Assembly (NCBI GenBank): GCA_910578035.1
Contig: CAJTOB010000021.1
Location: 1 to 44,069, forward strand
Source: an uncultured Muribaculaceae bacterium
GTDB taxonomy: Bacteria > Bacteroidota > Bacteroidia > Bacteroidales > Muribaculaceae
Direction: 5' to 3'
Length of the DNA stretch: 44,069 nucleotides
In this document: positions 27,601 through 35,143 of the stretch, piece by piece
Layout of the letters: every line of letters begins with the position of its first letter
How positions within the stretch are numbered: the first letter of the stretch is position 1
Notes under the pieces: generated by a model
Told to the model about the DNA's origin: nothing
Seen by the model: only the letters and a program-made list of their open reading frames with translations
Database searches by the model: none
Position numbers and translations under genes: made by a program

Positions 27601-28112
27601 GCAGGTCGTGGGAATGCAATTACGGCGATATCACGATAAAAGCCTCGCTCGGCACGGGGCTCGGGCAGCATCAACTCTACGTCGCTGCCGCCGGTGCATG
27701 AAGTTTCTGTCAGAACTACCGTCTGCATCGAGTGCCGGGGGTCTACCCACGGACCGCCGGAATTGGCCCAGCCGGCAGAGTTGTGGAAACCCAGTTCGAG
27801 CCCCAGCCTCGAGGCCTCGGAAGCGGCAAAGCAGACAAGTTCAAGCCATTCGTCGCTCAGATATGTGGCCCGGCCTTCCGGATATGCCATGTCGACGTTG
27901 AAAATCTGCGCGTCCTTGATGCCTACCGCCTTCATGGCCTCCAAATCGGCCGTTATGCCCTCTCGGGTCACATTGCCGTTGAGCCAATGCCACCACACAC
28001 GCGCACGAGCCTCGCCAGGCGGAGTTCTGAAACCATCTTCCAGGCCCGTATACGCAGCACTCTGCAACGCAACAAGCAAGAGAATCAAAAAAGATATGGA
28101 ATATCTTCTCAT
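24648..28112 (-). CDS. Glycoside hydrolase, GH106-like (alpha-L-rhamnosidase)
   Basis: An exported protein of 1154 residues with a signal peptide ending near QSAAY. The N-terminal part matches the GH106 catalytic region: PPGEARARVWWHWLNGNVT, DLEAMKAVGIKDAQIFNVD, GLELGFHNSAGWANSGGPW, CVIDSYEVGTANWTEGF and a barrel with LKLYVEPYWGPFD. The C-terminal ~300 residues are beta-sandwich modules ending with a GH2-type sugar-binding domain (LDLGDVNVFADVRVNGQSLG, LEIDVTNLWPNRLIGD). GH106 enzymes cleave terminal rhamnose from plant pectins and related glycans, probably in the periplasm here. Its start overlaps the stop of the GH78-type gene by 4 bases. No SusC/SusD pair or regulator is adjacent, so this is not a full polysaccharide utilisation locus. 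Confidence 0.87.
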   Translation of the reverse strand: MRRYSISFLILLLVALQSAAYTGLEDGFRTPPGEARARVWWHWLNGNVTREGITADLEAMKAVGIKDAQIFNVDMAYPEGRATYLSDEWLELVCFAASEASRLGLELGFHNSAGWANSGGPWVDPRHSMQTVVLTETSCTGGSDVELMLPEPRAERGFYRDIAVIAFPRPAGSARIKDLDYKILSGRIRNHLEPDTAAVPAAAVVKAGDVIDISNLMEPSGRLAWTAPKGDWVVLRIGHTTTGTENHPAVAGGRGLECDKMSRAAVDHYWRHGVQPIVDKLGGFVGTTVVDCVIDSYEVGTANWTEGFDTEFERLRSYALMPFMPVFAGYYVDSTEKTERFMWDYRRTIGDLMADNYYGRFRELCHEHGLKLYVEPYWGPFDSMQVGDRADMVMCEFWSGVLGAFDSAKFVSSIAHLNGSRFAGAEAFTSFGAWLDYPASLKAVGDKAWAEGINRFTFHSYTHQPWNVAPGLTFGHYGMDFNRHNTWWEQGKAYLDYIARSQFMLQQGRSVADVLVFVGESSPNNASYMPAIKRLGYDYDFIGTDKLMALTCADGRLRSEAGCDYGILYVGESGWMTPQVLAKLEELAAGGAVIVGSRPVKSPGLTGFPECDAEVGGMAASLYGRGLISAMSLEEALASFLPVPDFKVEGYEGNDVVFVHRNTDDADIYFLADGASGSHTRVCRFRDSGRVPELWNAATGEIADAPVWRGNEDGTISVPIDFDPQGSSFVVFRKPQSPAAHITEAEVNLDKPRRNLPSDFEITSAEYGSFLPAGLEDVKARIEQHFDNGRLRFHAGNHLCTADPAPGFIKELRMSYELDGIRHELHASENELVELNTDGNSKLRIIDAVYGKYDISISGVPVFYTPVDVKDRIETLISDGIEDCTVGADNAAFPHVDGPDRKLRISYRMGGKVWQADIPEGDELRFGITGPSSRLVADKGKVCWHTPLPGTLRYRTSAGAEKSVTVRSVPSEIELTKPWHVRSLAFDTVFSELIPWSLSPDKNVRYFSGTATYMTQFNLDKEYLRAGLSLELDLGDVNVFADVRVNGQSLGTLWKLPYRVNIDGYVKTGVNTLEIDVTNLWPNRLIGDDSLPEDYEMNGPRIAQWPEWLVTGAARESGRTTFTTWKHWSQADELLPSGLCGPVVIRPYVKVKLK

Positions 28113-29839
28113 TTCCGGACTATCTTTATTCCTTCGGGAGCTTCGATTTCGGTTTTGACTTTGCCGCCGGCGGTCTTGATGTGCTTGACACGTATCAGGC
28201 CCTTGGGCGTCGGCACAGTACCCTCCACGCTTTCAAGACGGCCCAGATGAGGCTCTACCACAACCTCCGCGAAGCCGGGCTTGACAGGACGCACTCCGAG
28301 CACATGGCGCGACAGCCAGGGAGTCGGGCCCGAAGCCCAGCCGTGACAGAAACTGTGGCGATGACCCTTGTAGCAATAGTCGCCCGACGACTTATGGATA
28401 TCGAATGCACCCTCGGGCACTATCTCGTCGATACGTGCGGCCTTGAGTCCGTGCTCATAGTCGAGGTCTTCCCAGAAAGTCGTAGCGCCGAGATCGAGCA
28501 TACGCCCCCAGTAGTCCGATAGAATATCGATAGCTTCGTCATGCGAGCCTTCGGCGGCAAGAGCCTCGAGCATATAGTAGCCGTAGAATGTAGAGAAGCC
28601 CGACGCCCCTCCGGCAAGAATGGCATCGCGCTCGGCTCCGCGGTTACGGGCCATGCCCGAAAGCAAAGCCAGAGCTGCCGACTGCTTGGCGCCGCACGTC
28701 GGCGGATTGTGGCGGCGGATTTTTTTGAGAAGTCTGTCGCCCTTGGCCATAAGCCCGGCATCGCCTGTCCATTCGGCAATCTGCCCAATAGCCTCCATCG
28801 TCATCACAAGCAGCGACTGGTATCCCGAATGAATCACATCGGGCTTCTCCGATGTAGGCCAGTCGAGCAGACGCTGTGCGCCGCCGTAGTTCTCCTTGTC
28901 GCCGTCGAGCCCCTCGGCAAAACAGTCTGTGAGGCGCCCCATATAGTCGAGCTGCTGCTTCAGGTATTCGATATCGCCTGAATAGAGACATAAATCGCGG
29001 TGTATGATTACCCACCACATCGAGTAGGCGGCGATACCGTTCATCCAGCCAGGCAGCGGCGATGTCTCGCGGGCGAAATCGAGGCTCTTTTTCACCACTT
29101 CATAGTCGCCAAAGACATTGGCTATTGTCATGACCTCCGGGTGCAAGTCGCCGACCCACACAAGGCGGTCGCGCTTCACGCCATCCCAAAGATAATTCTG
29201 CATATTCAAATGCACCGTGTAGGCGCCCGTCTGCCATATATCGTTGACACGCTTATCGTTGCTCTCAAAAGAGCCCAGATAGGGCAAATCGCGGTAGCGC
29301 AGCACGCCGCGCACGGCCCGCAGAGGCAATTCGGCCTCGGGTTCAAGCAGTTCGACAAGCGCGAAGCGGAAGCCTGAATTTCCGACTTCCAAAGTACCGA
29401 GCCAGGGCATTTCGACTGTAAAATCGCGAAGAGAATGCTCGTTCGTCGCCGTGGCACCCTCGGCATTAACATCGCTGAGGGCCTCGCTCACCGACTCGCC
29501 AAGACACACGCGCACTTTCATGGCTTTCTGACTGCCCCGGATAGGAGCCGCAAGCTCTATGCCGCCACACAACTCCTTGCCAAAATCAACCAGCACAGCC
29601 CCGCGGCGCCCCTCTCGGGTCGACAGCACGCACACATCGGGCGACGACACCGCCAGCTGCCCGTCGAACGGACGCAGCAGCGCCCCGGCATTTGAAACAC
29701 CGCTGCATTGCTCTGCCGGTAGCTCCACCAGCCTCGCCGGGCTTATAAATTCGCGTTTGAGTTCATCTACCTGATTGCTTGCAAATCCTGCTACTGGCAC
29801 CACTGAAAGTGCCCAAAACAATACTTTTTTCAAAATCAT
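28109..29839 (-). CDS. GH78-like alpha-L-rhamnosidase
   Basis: A 576-residue exported enzyme (signal ending GFAS). An N-terminal beta-sandwich (to ~190) precedes an (alpha/alpha)6 barrel with the GH78 signature WDGVKRDRLVWVGDLHPE around residue 220, TTFWEDLDYEHG, and SFCHGWASGPTPWLSRHVLG. A short C-terminal beta domain carries PHLGRLESVEGTVPTPKG. At 576 residues it is shorter than the multi-domain GH78 proteins (about 900-1000) but similar to compact members. It is first in a two-gene operon with the GH106-like gene, overlapping by ATGA. The two probably act on different linkages of the same rhamnosylated glycan (inference). Confidence 0.85.
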   Translation of the reverse strand: MILKKVLFWALSVVPVAGFASNQVDELKREFISPARLVELPAEQCSGVSNAGALLRPFDGQLAVSSPDVCVLSTREGRRGAVLVDFGKELCGGIELAAPIRGSQKAMKVRVCLGESVSEALSDVNAEGATATNEHSLRDFTVEMPWLGTLEVGNSGFRFALVELLEPEAELPLRAVRGVLRYRDLPYLGSFESNDKRVNDIWQTGAYTVHLNMQNYLWDGVKRDRLVWVGDLHPEVMTIANVFGDYEVVKKSLDFARETSPLPGWMNGIAAYSMWWVIIHRDLCLYSGDIEYLKQQLDYMGRLTDCFAEGLDGDKENYGGAQRLLDWPTSEKPDVIHSGYQSLLVMTMEAIGQIAEWTGDAGLMAKGDRLLKKIRRHNPPTCGAKQSAALALLSGMARNRGAERDAILAGGASGFSTFYGYYMLEALAAEGSHDEAIDILSDYWGRMLDLGATTFWEDLDYEHGLKAARIDEIVPEGAFDIHKSSGDYCYKGHRHSFCHGWASGPTPWLSRHVLGVRPVKPGFAEVVVEPHLGRLESVEGTVPTPKGLIRVKHIKTAGGKVKTEIEAPEGIKIVRK

Positions 29840-29866
29840 CTTTTCACAGCATTAGAAATTATCCTA

Positions 29867-29874
29867 CAAATTTA
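29867..29874 (-). promoter_or_regulatory. -7 element of the rhamnosidase operon
   Basis: TAAATTTG on the minus strand, 27 bases before the GH78 start, fits TAnnTTTG. No convincing -33 element is seen at 20 bases. Confidence 0.5.
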
Positions 29875-29979
29875 GCAAAAAATTCGCAAAATCCCCTGCA
29901 AAATTTTTTGCGAGAAACAGCAAAAACTGACGAATACGGCCAAAGCGGCCGCCTACCTGTCTGAAGCGGGCTCACGGTG

Positions 29980-30010
29980 TTGCGCATTGAGGGATTTTTT
30001 GCTATTTTTG
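29980..30010 (+). promoter_or_regulatory. Promoter of pyrG-yidC
   Basis: TTG (29980-29982) and TATTTTTG (30003-30010) are 20 bases apart. The leader to the GTG start at 30105 is about 90 bases and shows no obvious riboswitch. Confidence 0.68.
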
Positions 30011-30104
30011 CAACTTGGATTCAACGTAGCCTTTCCGGGCTGCCGAGACACTCCGAAGACACCAGTCACTCAGCTTAATATCACAAACTTATATCATTTA
30101 AGTC

Positions 30105-31733
30105 GTGCACACCAAATACATTTTTGTCACAGGAGGCGTAGTGTCGTCTCTTGGCAAAGGAATCATTTCCTCGTCGCTTGCTTGTCTGCTGAAAGCCCGC
30201 GGCTTCAGGGTGACAATACAGAAATTCGACCCGTATATCAACATCGACCCGGGCACATTAAACCCCTATGAACATGGCGAATGCTATGTAACCGAAGACG
30301 GTCACGAGGCCGACCTCGATTTAGGGCACTACGAACGCTTCACCAACGTACACACATCACGGGCCAACAACGTGACGAGCGGACGCATATTCCAGAGCGT
30401 AATCGAAAAAGAGCGGCGCGGCGACTATCTCGGCAAGACCGTGCAGATTGTGCCTCACATCACCGACGAAATAAAACGATGTGTGAAATTCCTCGGCAAC
30501 ACAGGCGAATACGACTTCATAATCACCGAAATAGGCGGCACTATCGGCGACATCGAATCGCTGCCTTTCCTCGAAGCCGTACGCCAGCTGCGCTGGGAAA
30601 TGGGCCAGAACTGCCTGTGCGTACACCTCACATACGTGCCCTTCATCGCGGCCGCAAAAGAGCTCAAGACAAAGCCGACACAGCACTCCGTAAAAGCCCT
30701 TCAGGAACTCGGCATACAGCCCGACGTGCTCGTGCTACGCACCGAGAAGGAGATTCCCGACGACATGCGACGCAAAATCGCACTCTTCTGCAACGTTTCG
30801 CCCGACTCCGTTGTGCAGTCGCAGGACGTCAACTCTATCTACAAAGTTCCCCTCCGTATGCACGCCCAGAATCTCGACGAGATAGTGCTGCGCAAGATGG
30901 GCGTGCCATTCGAAGGTGAGCCCCACATGCAGCCATGGTTCGACTTCATCGACAAGATGGACTCTGCCTCCGAAACCGTCAGCATCGGCCTCGTCGGCAA
31001 ATATGTCGAACTTCAGGACGCCTACAAATCCATCAGCGAGGCTCTCTTCCATGCAGCCACATACGCCGGCCGCAAGCTCGAGCTCGTATATATCCACTCC
31101 GAGAAACTCACTCCCGACAACGCCGACGAAAAACTCGGCGCCATGGACGGCATCATCATCGCCCCCGGCTTCGGCCAGCGCGGCATCGAAGGCAAGTTCG
31201 TGGCCCTCAAATGGTGCCGCGAGCACGATGTGCCCACATTCGGCATCTGCCTCGGCATGCAGTGCATGGTAATCGAGTTTGCCCGCGATGTCCTCGGCCT
31301 CGAAGACGCCAACTCCACCGAAATGAACCCGCACACCCCGCACAACGTCATCGACCTCATGGAGGAGCAGAAAAACATATCGAACCTCGGAGGCACAATG
31401 CGCCTCGGAGCATTCGACTGCCGCCTGCGCCCGGGCTCCAAAGCCGCCGAAGCCTACGGCACAGACCTCGTGCGCGAACGTCACCGCCACCGCTTCGAAT
31501 TCAACGACAGCTACCGCGCCCGCTTCGAGGAAGCCGGCATGATATGCTCGGGCGAAAACCCCGGCACACACCTGGTGGAAGTGGTCGAAATGCCCTCGAA
31601 ACGCTGGTTCGTCGGCACCCAATACCACCCCGAATACAGCAGCACAGTGCTGTCGCCAAGCCCAATATTCGCAGCCTTCATAAACGCTGCAATAGCATAC
31701 CGAAACGAAACTCATAAACCTACGAATGGATAA
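30105..31733 (+). CDS. pyrG: CTP synthase
   Basis: Converts UTP to CTP using ATP and glutamine. The 542 residues hold the N-terminal amidoligase domain (KYIFVTGGVVSSLGKGI P-loop, KFDPYINIDPGTLNPYEHGE) and the C-terminal class I glutaminase (GICLGMQCMVIEFARD with the nucleophilic cysteine, and GTQYHPEYSS with the His/Glu of the triad). The start is GTG (30105-30107); it gives the expected N-terminus and no in-frame ATG lies near. The 3' end overlaps yidC by 8 bases, so the two are translated from one message. Confidence 0.97.
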   Translation: MHTKYIFVTGGVVSSLGKGIISSSLACLLKARGFRVTIQKFDPYINIDPGTLNPYEHGECYVTEDGHEADLDLGHYERFTNVHTSRANNVTSGRIFQSVIEKERRGDYLGKTVQIVPHITDEIKRCVKFLGNTGEYDFIITEIGGTIGDIESLPFLEAVRQLRWEMGQNCLCVHLTYVPFIAAAKELKTKPTQHSVKALQELGIQPDVLVLRTEKEIPDDMRRKIALFCNVSPDSVVQSQDVNSIYKVPLRMHAQNLDEIVLRKMGVPFEGEPHMQPWFDFIDKMDSASETVSIGLVGKYVELQDAYKSISEALFHAATYAGRKLELVYIHSEKLTPDNADEKLGAMDGIIIAPGFGQRGIEGKFVALKWCREHDVPTFGICLGMQCMVIEFARDVLGLEDANSTEMNPHTPHNVIDLMEEQKNISNLGGTMRLGAFDCRLRPGSKAAEAYGTDLVRERHRHRFEFNDSYRARFEEAGMICSGENPGTHLVEVVEMPSKRWFVGTQYHPEYSSTVLSPSPIFAAFINAAIAYRNETHKPTNG

Positions 31734-33783
31734 AAACACAATCACCGGCCTCATACTGATGGCCGCAATCATGTTCGGCTTCCTCTACATGATGAAGCCC
31801 TCCGAGGCCGAAATAGCCGCCGAGCGCGAGCGCGCTGAAGCAGCCGCCGCGCAAGCCTCGCAAAACAACGCTCCCGCAGCAGCCGTATTCACCCCTGCCG
31901 ACAGCACTGCCCTCGCCGCTGCCGTCCGCTCGATGGGAACACCCGACGGCAAAGGAAGCATAGTATTCACCGACGGCACCGTTGCCCTCACTGCCGACAG
32001 CCTCGCCGGCCTCTCCGGAACTGTTGATGCCGGAGGCGCCACGGTAGACATCATTGAGCTCCTCGGCAACCGCGCAGCCCTCACCAACGCCCAGAGCGCC
32101 CGCGCCGCAGCCGCCGTCCGCACACTCATCGACAACTCCGTGCGCTACGAAGGCTTCGCCCGCTACCTCGGCGGTGAAAGCAAAATCACCACCCTCGAAA
32201 ACGACGACGTGCGCCTCGACATCGACAGCCGCGGCGCAATCATTTCGCGCGTGGTCCTCAAAAAGTACAAAACTGAAGTAGGCGCCGAGCCCGCCGACAT
32301 CGTCCTCTTCGGACACGAAACCGACAGCTACTCATTCCGCTTCAACACACGCGACCAGCGCATCGACACCCGCGACTTCAACTTCTCCGTTGCGGCCGAA
32401 GGCGACAGCGCCGTATTCCTCTCCATGGCTCCCGCTCCCGGCGCCGTGTGGGGCATACGCTATACACTCGGCGAAGGATACGTGGTGCGCATGGACGTGG
32501 TGCAGAAAGGCATGGACGCAGTCGTGCCCCCCAGCACCGTAAGCATGGAAATGGACTGGCACCAGAAAATGGCCCGCAATGAGCTCGGCCGCACCTTCGA
32601 AGAGCGCAACAGCGCCATCGCATACAAATATGTCGGTGAGGGCGTCGACGAACTCGAATCCGGCAGCGACGACCACGAAAGCCTCACCGGACGCCTGCGC
32701 TGGGTAGCCTTCAAAAACCAGTTCTTCTCGAGCGTACTCATTGCTAAAGAACCCTTCACCGCCGCCGAACTCGCCTCTGTCAAAATCAAGGATTCCGACT
32801 ATCTCAAGGACATGGACATGAAAGCCACCGTGCCCTACACCACCGCCGACGGAACTGCGGCCTCGTTCGACTTCTTCTTCGGCCCCAACGACTACACCGT
32901 CCTCTCGCGCCTCGACGATACCCTCGGCCACGACGAAGACCTCTCCCTCACCCGCATCATTCCCATGGGCTGGGGCATCTTCCGATGGATCAACACCATC
33001 ATCGTAGTGCCTGTGTTCCACTTCCTGAGCAAATTCATCAGCAACTACGGCATCATAATCCTGCTCCTCACCATCTTTATCAAGCTCATCATCTTCCCCT
33101 TCACCTACAAGAGCTTCAAGAGCCAGGCCAAGATGCGTGTCCTTGCCCCCGAAATCAAGGAAATCAACGAGAAATATCCCGGCCAGGAAAACGCCATGAA
33201 GCGCCAGCAGGAAACAATGGCCCTCTATAGCCGCGCCGGTGCAAGCCCCTTCTCCGGCTGCCTCCCGATGCTCCTGCAGATGCCCGTGCTCATCGCCATG
33301 TTCTCATTCTTCCCCTCGGCCATCGAGCTCCGCGGACAGTCATTCCTCTGGGCCCACGACCTTTCGGCGCCCGACTCAATCCTCACCCTGCCATTCTCCA
33401 TTCCCTTCTACGGCAACCATGTGAGCCTCTTCTGCCTCCTCATGACAGTCGTAAACGTGGTCTACATGCACCTCTCGATGCAGAATCAGCCCAACACCGG
33501 CATGCCCGGCATGAAAGCCATGCAATACTTCATGCCCGTCATGTTCCTCTTCATATTCAACGACTATGCCTCCGGCCTGAGCTACTACTACCTCGTGTCG
33601 CTGCTCATCACCATTATCCAGACATGGATATTCCGCAAAGTCGTCGACGAGAAGAAGGTGCGCGCCCAGATGCTCGAAAACGCACGCAAACCCCGCAAAA
33701 AAAGCGGCTGGATGGCACGCCTCGAAGAAGCTCAGCGCCAGGCTCAGGCCGCACAGCGCCAGCAAGCCAAACGCCGTCGTTAA
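31726..33783 (+). CDS. yidC: Membrane protein insertase YidC
   Basis: Inserts and folds inner-membrane proteins with or without SecYEG. The 685 residues show an N-terminal transmembrane anchor (NTITGLILMAAIMFGFLYMM), an alanine-rich linker with acidic residues, and a periplasmic beta-supersandwich (about 120-410). The conserved five-helix insertase core follows (YGIIILLLTIFIKLIIFPF, SPFSGCLPMLLQMPVLIAMF, FMPVMFLFIFNDYASGL). The C-terminus is very basic (RQQAKRRR), which suits ribosome contact. Its length is usual for Bacteroidota, longer than E. coli's 548. It is second in the pyrG-yidC operon, and a heptad-repeat hairpin begins right after its stop. Confidence 0.97.
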   Translation: MDKNTITGLILMAAIMFGFLYMMKPSEAEIAAERERAEAAAAQASQNNAPAAAVFTPADSTALAAAVRSMGTPDGKGSIVFTDGTVALTADSLAGLSGTVDAGGATVDIIELLGNRAALTNAQSARAAAAVRTLIDNSVRYEGFARYLGGESKITTLENDDVRLDIDSRGAIISRVVLKKYKTEVGAEPADIVLFGHETDSYSFRFNTRDQRIDTRDFNFSVAAEGDSAVFLSMAPAPGAVWGIRYTLGEGYVVRMDVVQKGMDAVVPPSTVSMEMDWHQKMARNELGRTFEERNSAIAYKYVGEGVDELESGSDDHESLTGRLRWVAFKNQFFSSVLIAKEPFTAAELASVKIKDSDYLKDMDMKATVPYTTADGTAASFDFFFGPNDYTVLSRLDDTLGHDEDLSLTRIIPMGWGIFRWINTIIVVPVFHFLSKFISNYGIIILLLTIFIKLIIFPFTYKSFKSQAKMRVLAPEIKEINEKYPGQENAMKRQQETMALYSRAGASPFSGCLPMLLQMPVLIAMFSFFPSAIELRGQSFLWAHDLSAPDSILTLPFSIPFYGNHVSLFCLLMTVVNVVYMHLSMQNQPNTGMPGMKAMQYFMPVMFLFIFNDYASGLSYYYLVSLLITIIQTWIFRKVVDEKKVRAQMLENARKPRKKSGWMARLEEAQRQAQAAQRQQAKRRR

Positions 33784-33876
33784 TTACAAATTAGGAGTTA
33801 GAAGTTAGTAATTAGAAGTTCGCCGCTTCAACCCCTAACTCCTAATTCCTAACTTCTAACTCCTAACTCCTAACTA
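33784..33876. repeat. Inverted heptanucleotide array (array B)
   Basis: Left heptads from 33784: TTACAAA, TTAGGAG, TTAGAAG, TTAGTAA, TTAGAAG. Right heptads from 33835: CTAACTC, CTAATTC, CTAACTT, CTAACTC, CTAACTC, CTAACTA. The reverse complement of 33784-33818 matches 33839-33873 at 30 of 35 positions by my count, around a GC-rich 20-base loop. It fills nearly the whole yidC-aminotransferase gap and starts at the base after the yidC stop. Confidence 0.88.
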
Positions 33877-33884
33877 AACTAAAT

Positions 33885-35081
33885 ATGACTATCTCCAACC
33901 GTATCCAGGCACTCGCCGCCTCGCAGACCCTGGCGATGTCGCAGAAAAGCGCCGAACTCAAGGCTCAGGGAATCGACGTAATCAACCTCTCGGTCGGCGA
34001 ACCCGACTTCTTCACCCCCGCCCACATCAAAGAAGCCGCAATCAAGGCCATCGAAGACAATTTCAGCTTCTACAGCCCCGTGCCCGGCTACATGAGCCTC
34101 CGCAAGGCTATTGCCGACAAACTCTCGCGTGAAAACGGCCTCTCTTTCGAGCCCGCGCAGATTGTCGTGGGCAACGGCGCCAAACACTCCCTCTGCAACG
34201 TCGTACTCACCGTCGTTAACCCCGGCGACGAAGTAATCATACCCACCCCCGCATGGGTAAGCTATGTCGAGATGGTAAAACTCGCCGAAGGTATCACCGT
34301 TGAAGTGCCAACAGGCATCGAACAGGACTTCAAGATGACTCCCTCGCAGCTCGAAGCCGCCATCACGCCCCGCACCAAGGCCATTATCCTCTGCTCGCCC
34401 TCAAACCCCACCGGCAGCGTCTACACCCGCGATGAGCTCCAAGCCCTCGTTGCCGTGCTCGAACGCCACCCGCAGATAGTGGTCATCGCCGACGAAATCT
34501 ACGAACACATCAACTACACCGGCGGCAGCTTCGTATCGCTCGCCTCCTTCCCCGAAATCGCCGACCGCACAGTCGTTATCAACGGCGTCTCCAAAGCCTA
34601 TGCCATGACAGGCTGGCGCATCGGCTACTGCGCCGCACCCCTCGCCATCGCCAAAGCCGTCACCAAGCTCCAGGGCCAGTTCACATCTGGCGCCTCATCA
34701 ATAGCCCAGAAAGCCGCCGAGGCGGCCTACACCGGCCCTCAGGAATGCGTCGAAGAAATGCGCCGCGCCTTCCAGCGCCGCCGCGACCTCGTGGTCGGCC
34801 TCGCCCGCCAAATCCCCGGCCTTGGCGTCAATGAGCCCCAGGGCGCCTTCTACCTCTTCCCCGAAGTAAGCGCATACCTCGGCAAGACAGCTCCCGACGG
34901 CACCAAAATCGCCACCTCAGGCGACCTCGCAATGTACCTCCTCAACGAAGGACACGTCGCAACTGTCGACGGAGCCGCATTCTGCGCCCCCGGCTATATA
35001 CGCCTCAGCTACGCAACCTCCGACGAAAACATCGTCGAAGCCATGAGCCGCATCAAAGCCGCCCTCGCACGGCTCGCCTGA
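33885..35081 (+). CDS. PLP-dependent aminotransferase, aspartate aminotransferase type
   Basis: A cytoplasmic class I/II aminotransferase of 398 residues, most like subgroup Ib aspartate aminotransferases that interconvert aspartate/2-oxoglutarate with oxaloacetate/glutamate. Visible motifs are INLSVGEPDFFTP, YSPVPGYMSLRKAI, the glycine-rich GNGAKHSL cofactor loop, SPSNPTGSVY, VIADEIYEHINY, the PLP lysine in NGVSKAYAMTGWRIGY, and YIRLSYATSDENI with the substrate-carboxylate arginine. The start ATG follows the heptad repeat by 8 bases. No TAnnTTTG box is visible in the gap, so it may be read through from pyrG-yidC. A strong terminator follows. Confidence 0.92.
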   Translation: MTISNRIQALAASQTLAMSQKSAELKAQGIDVINLSVGEPDFFTPAHIKEAAIKAIEDNFSFYSPVPGYMSLRKAIADKLSRENGLSFEPAQIVVGNGAKHSLCNVVLTVVNPGDEVIIPTPAWVSYVEMVKLAEGITVEVPTGIEQDFKMTPSQLEAAITPRTKAIILCSPSNPTGSVYTRDELQALVAVLERHPQIVVIADEIYEHINYTGGSFVSLASFPEIADRTVVINGVSKAYAMTGWRIGYCAAPLAIAKAVTKLQGQFTSGASSIAQKAAEAAYTGPQECVEEMRRAFQRRRDLVVGLARQIPGLGVNEPQGAFYLFPEVSAYLGKTAPDGTKIATSGDLAMYLLNEGHVATVDGAAFCAPGYIRLSYATSDENIVEAMSRIKAALARLA

Positions 35082-35100
35082 GCTTAACGCAACTCCAACA

Positions 35101-35136
35101 AAGGCGCGTCGCCCGACCGCGACGCGCCTTTTTTCT
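35101..35136 (+). terminator. Terminator after the aminotransferase gene
   Basis: AAGGCGCGTCGC (35101-35112) pairs with GCGACGCGCCTT (35119-35130) and is followed by a T run to 35134. It ends only a few bases before the next ATG (35144). Confidence 0.92.
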
Positions 35137-35143
35137 CCAATTC

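Noticed and set aside
24648..29839. Polysaccharide utilisation locus
   Set aside because: No SusC/SusD-like pair, sulfatase or hybrid two-component regulator is adjacent, so only an enzyme operon is claimed.
30735..31772. 345-codon open frame antisense to pyrG
   Set aside because: The translation is odd in composition, and pyrG on the other strand is unmistakable.
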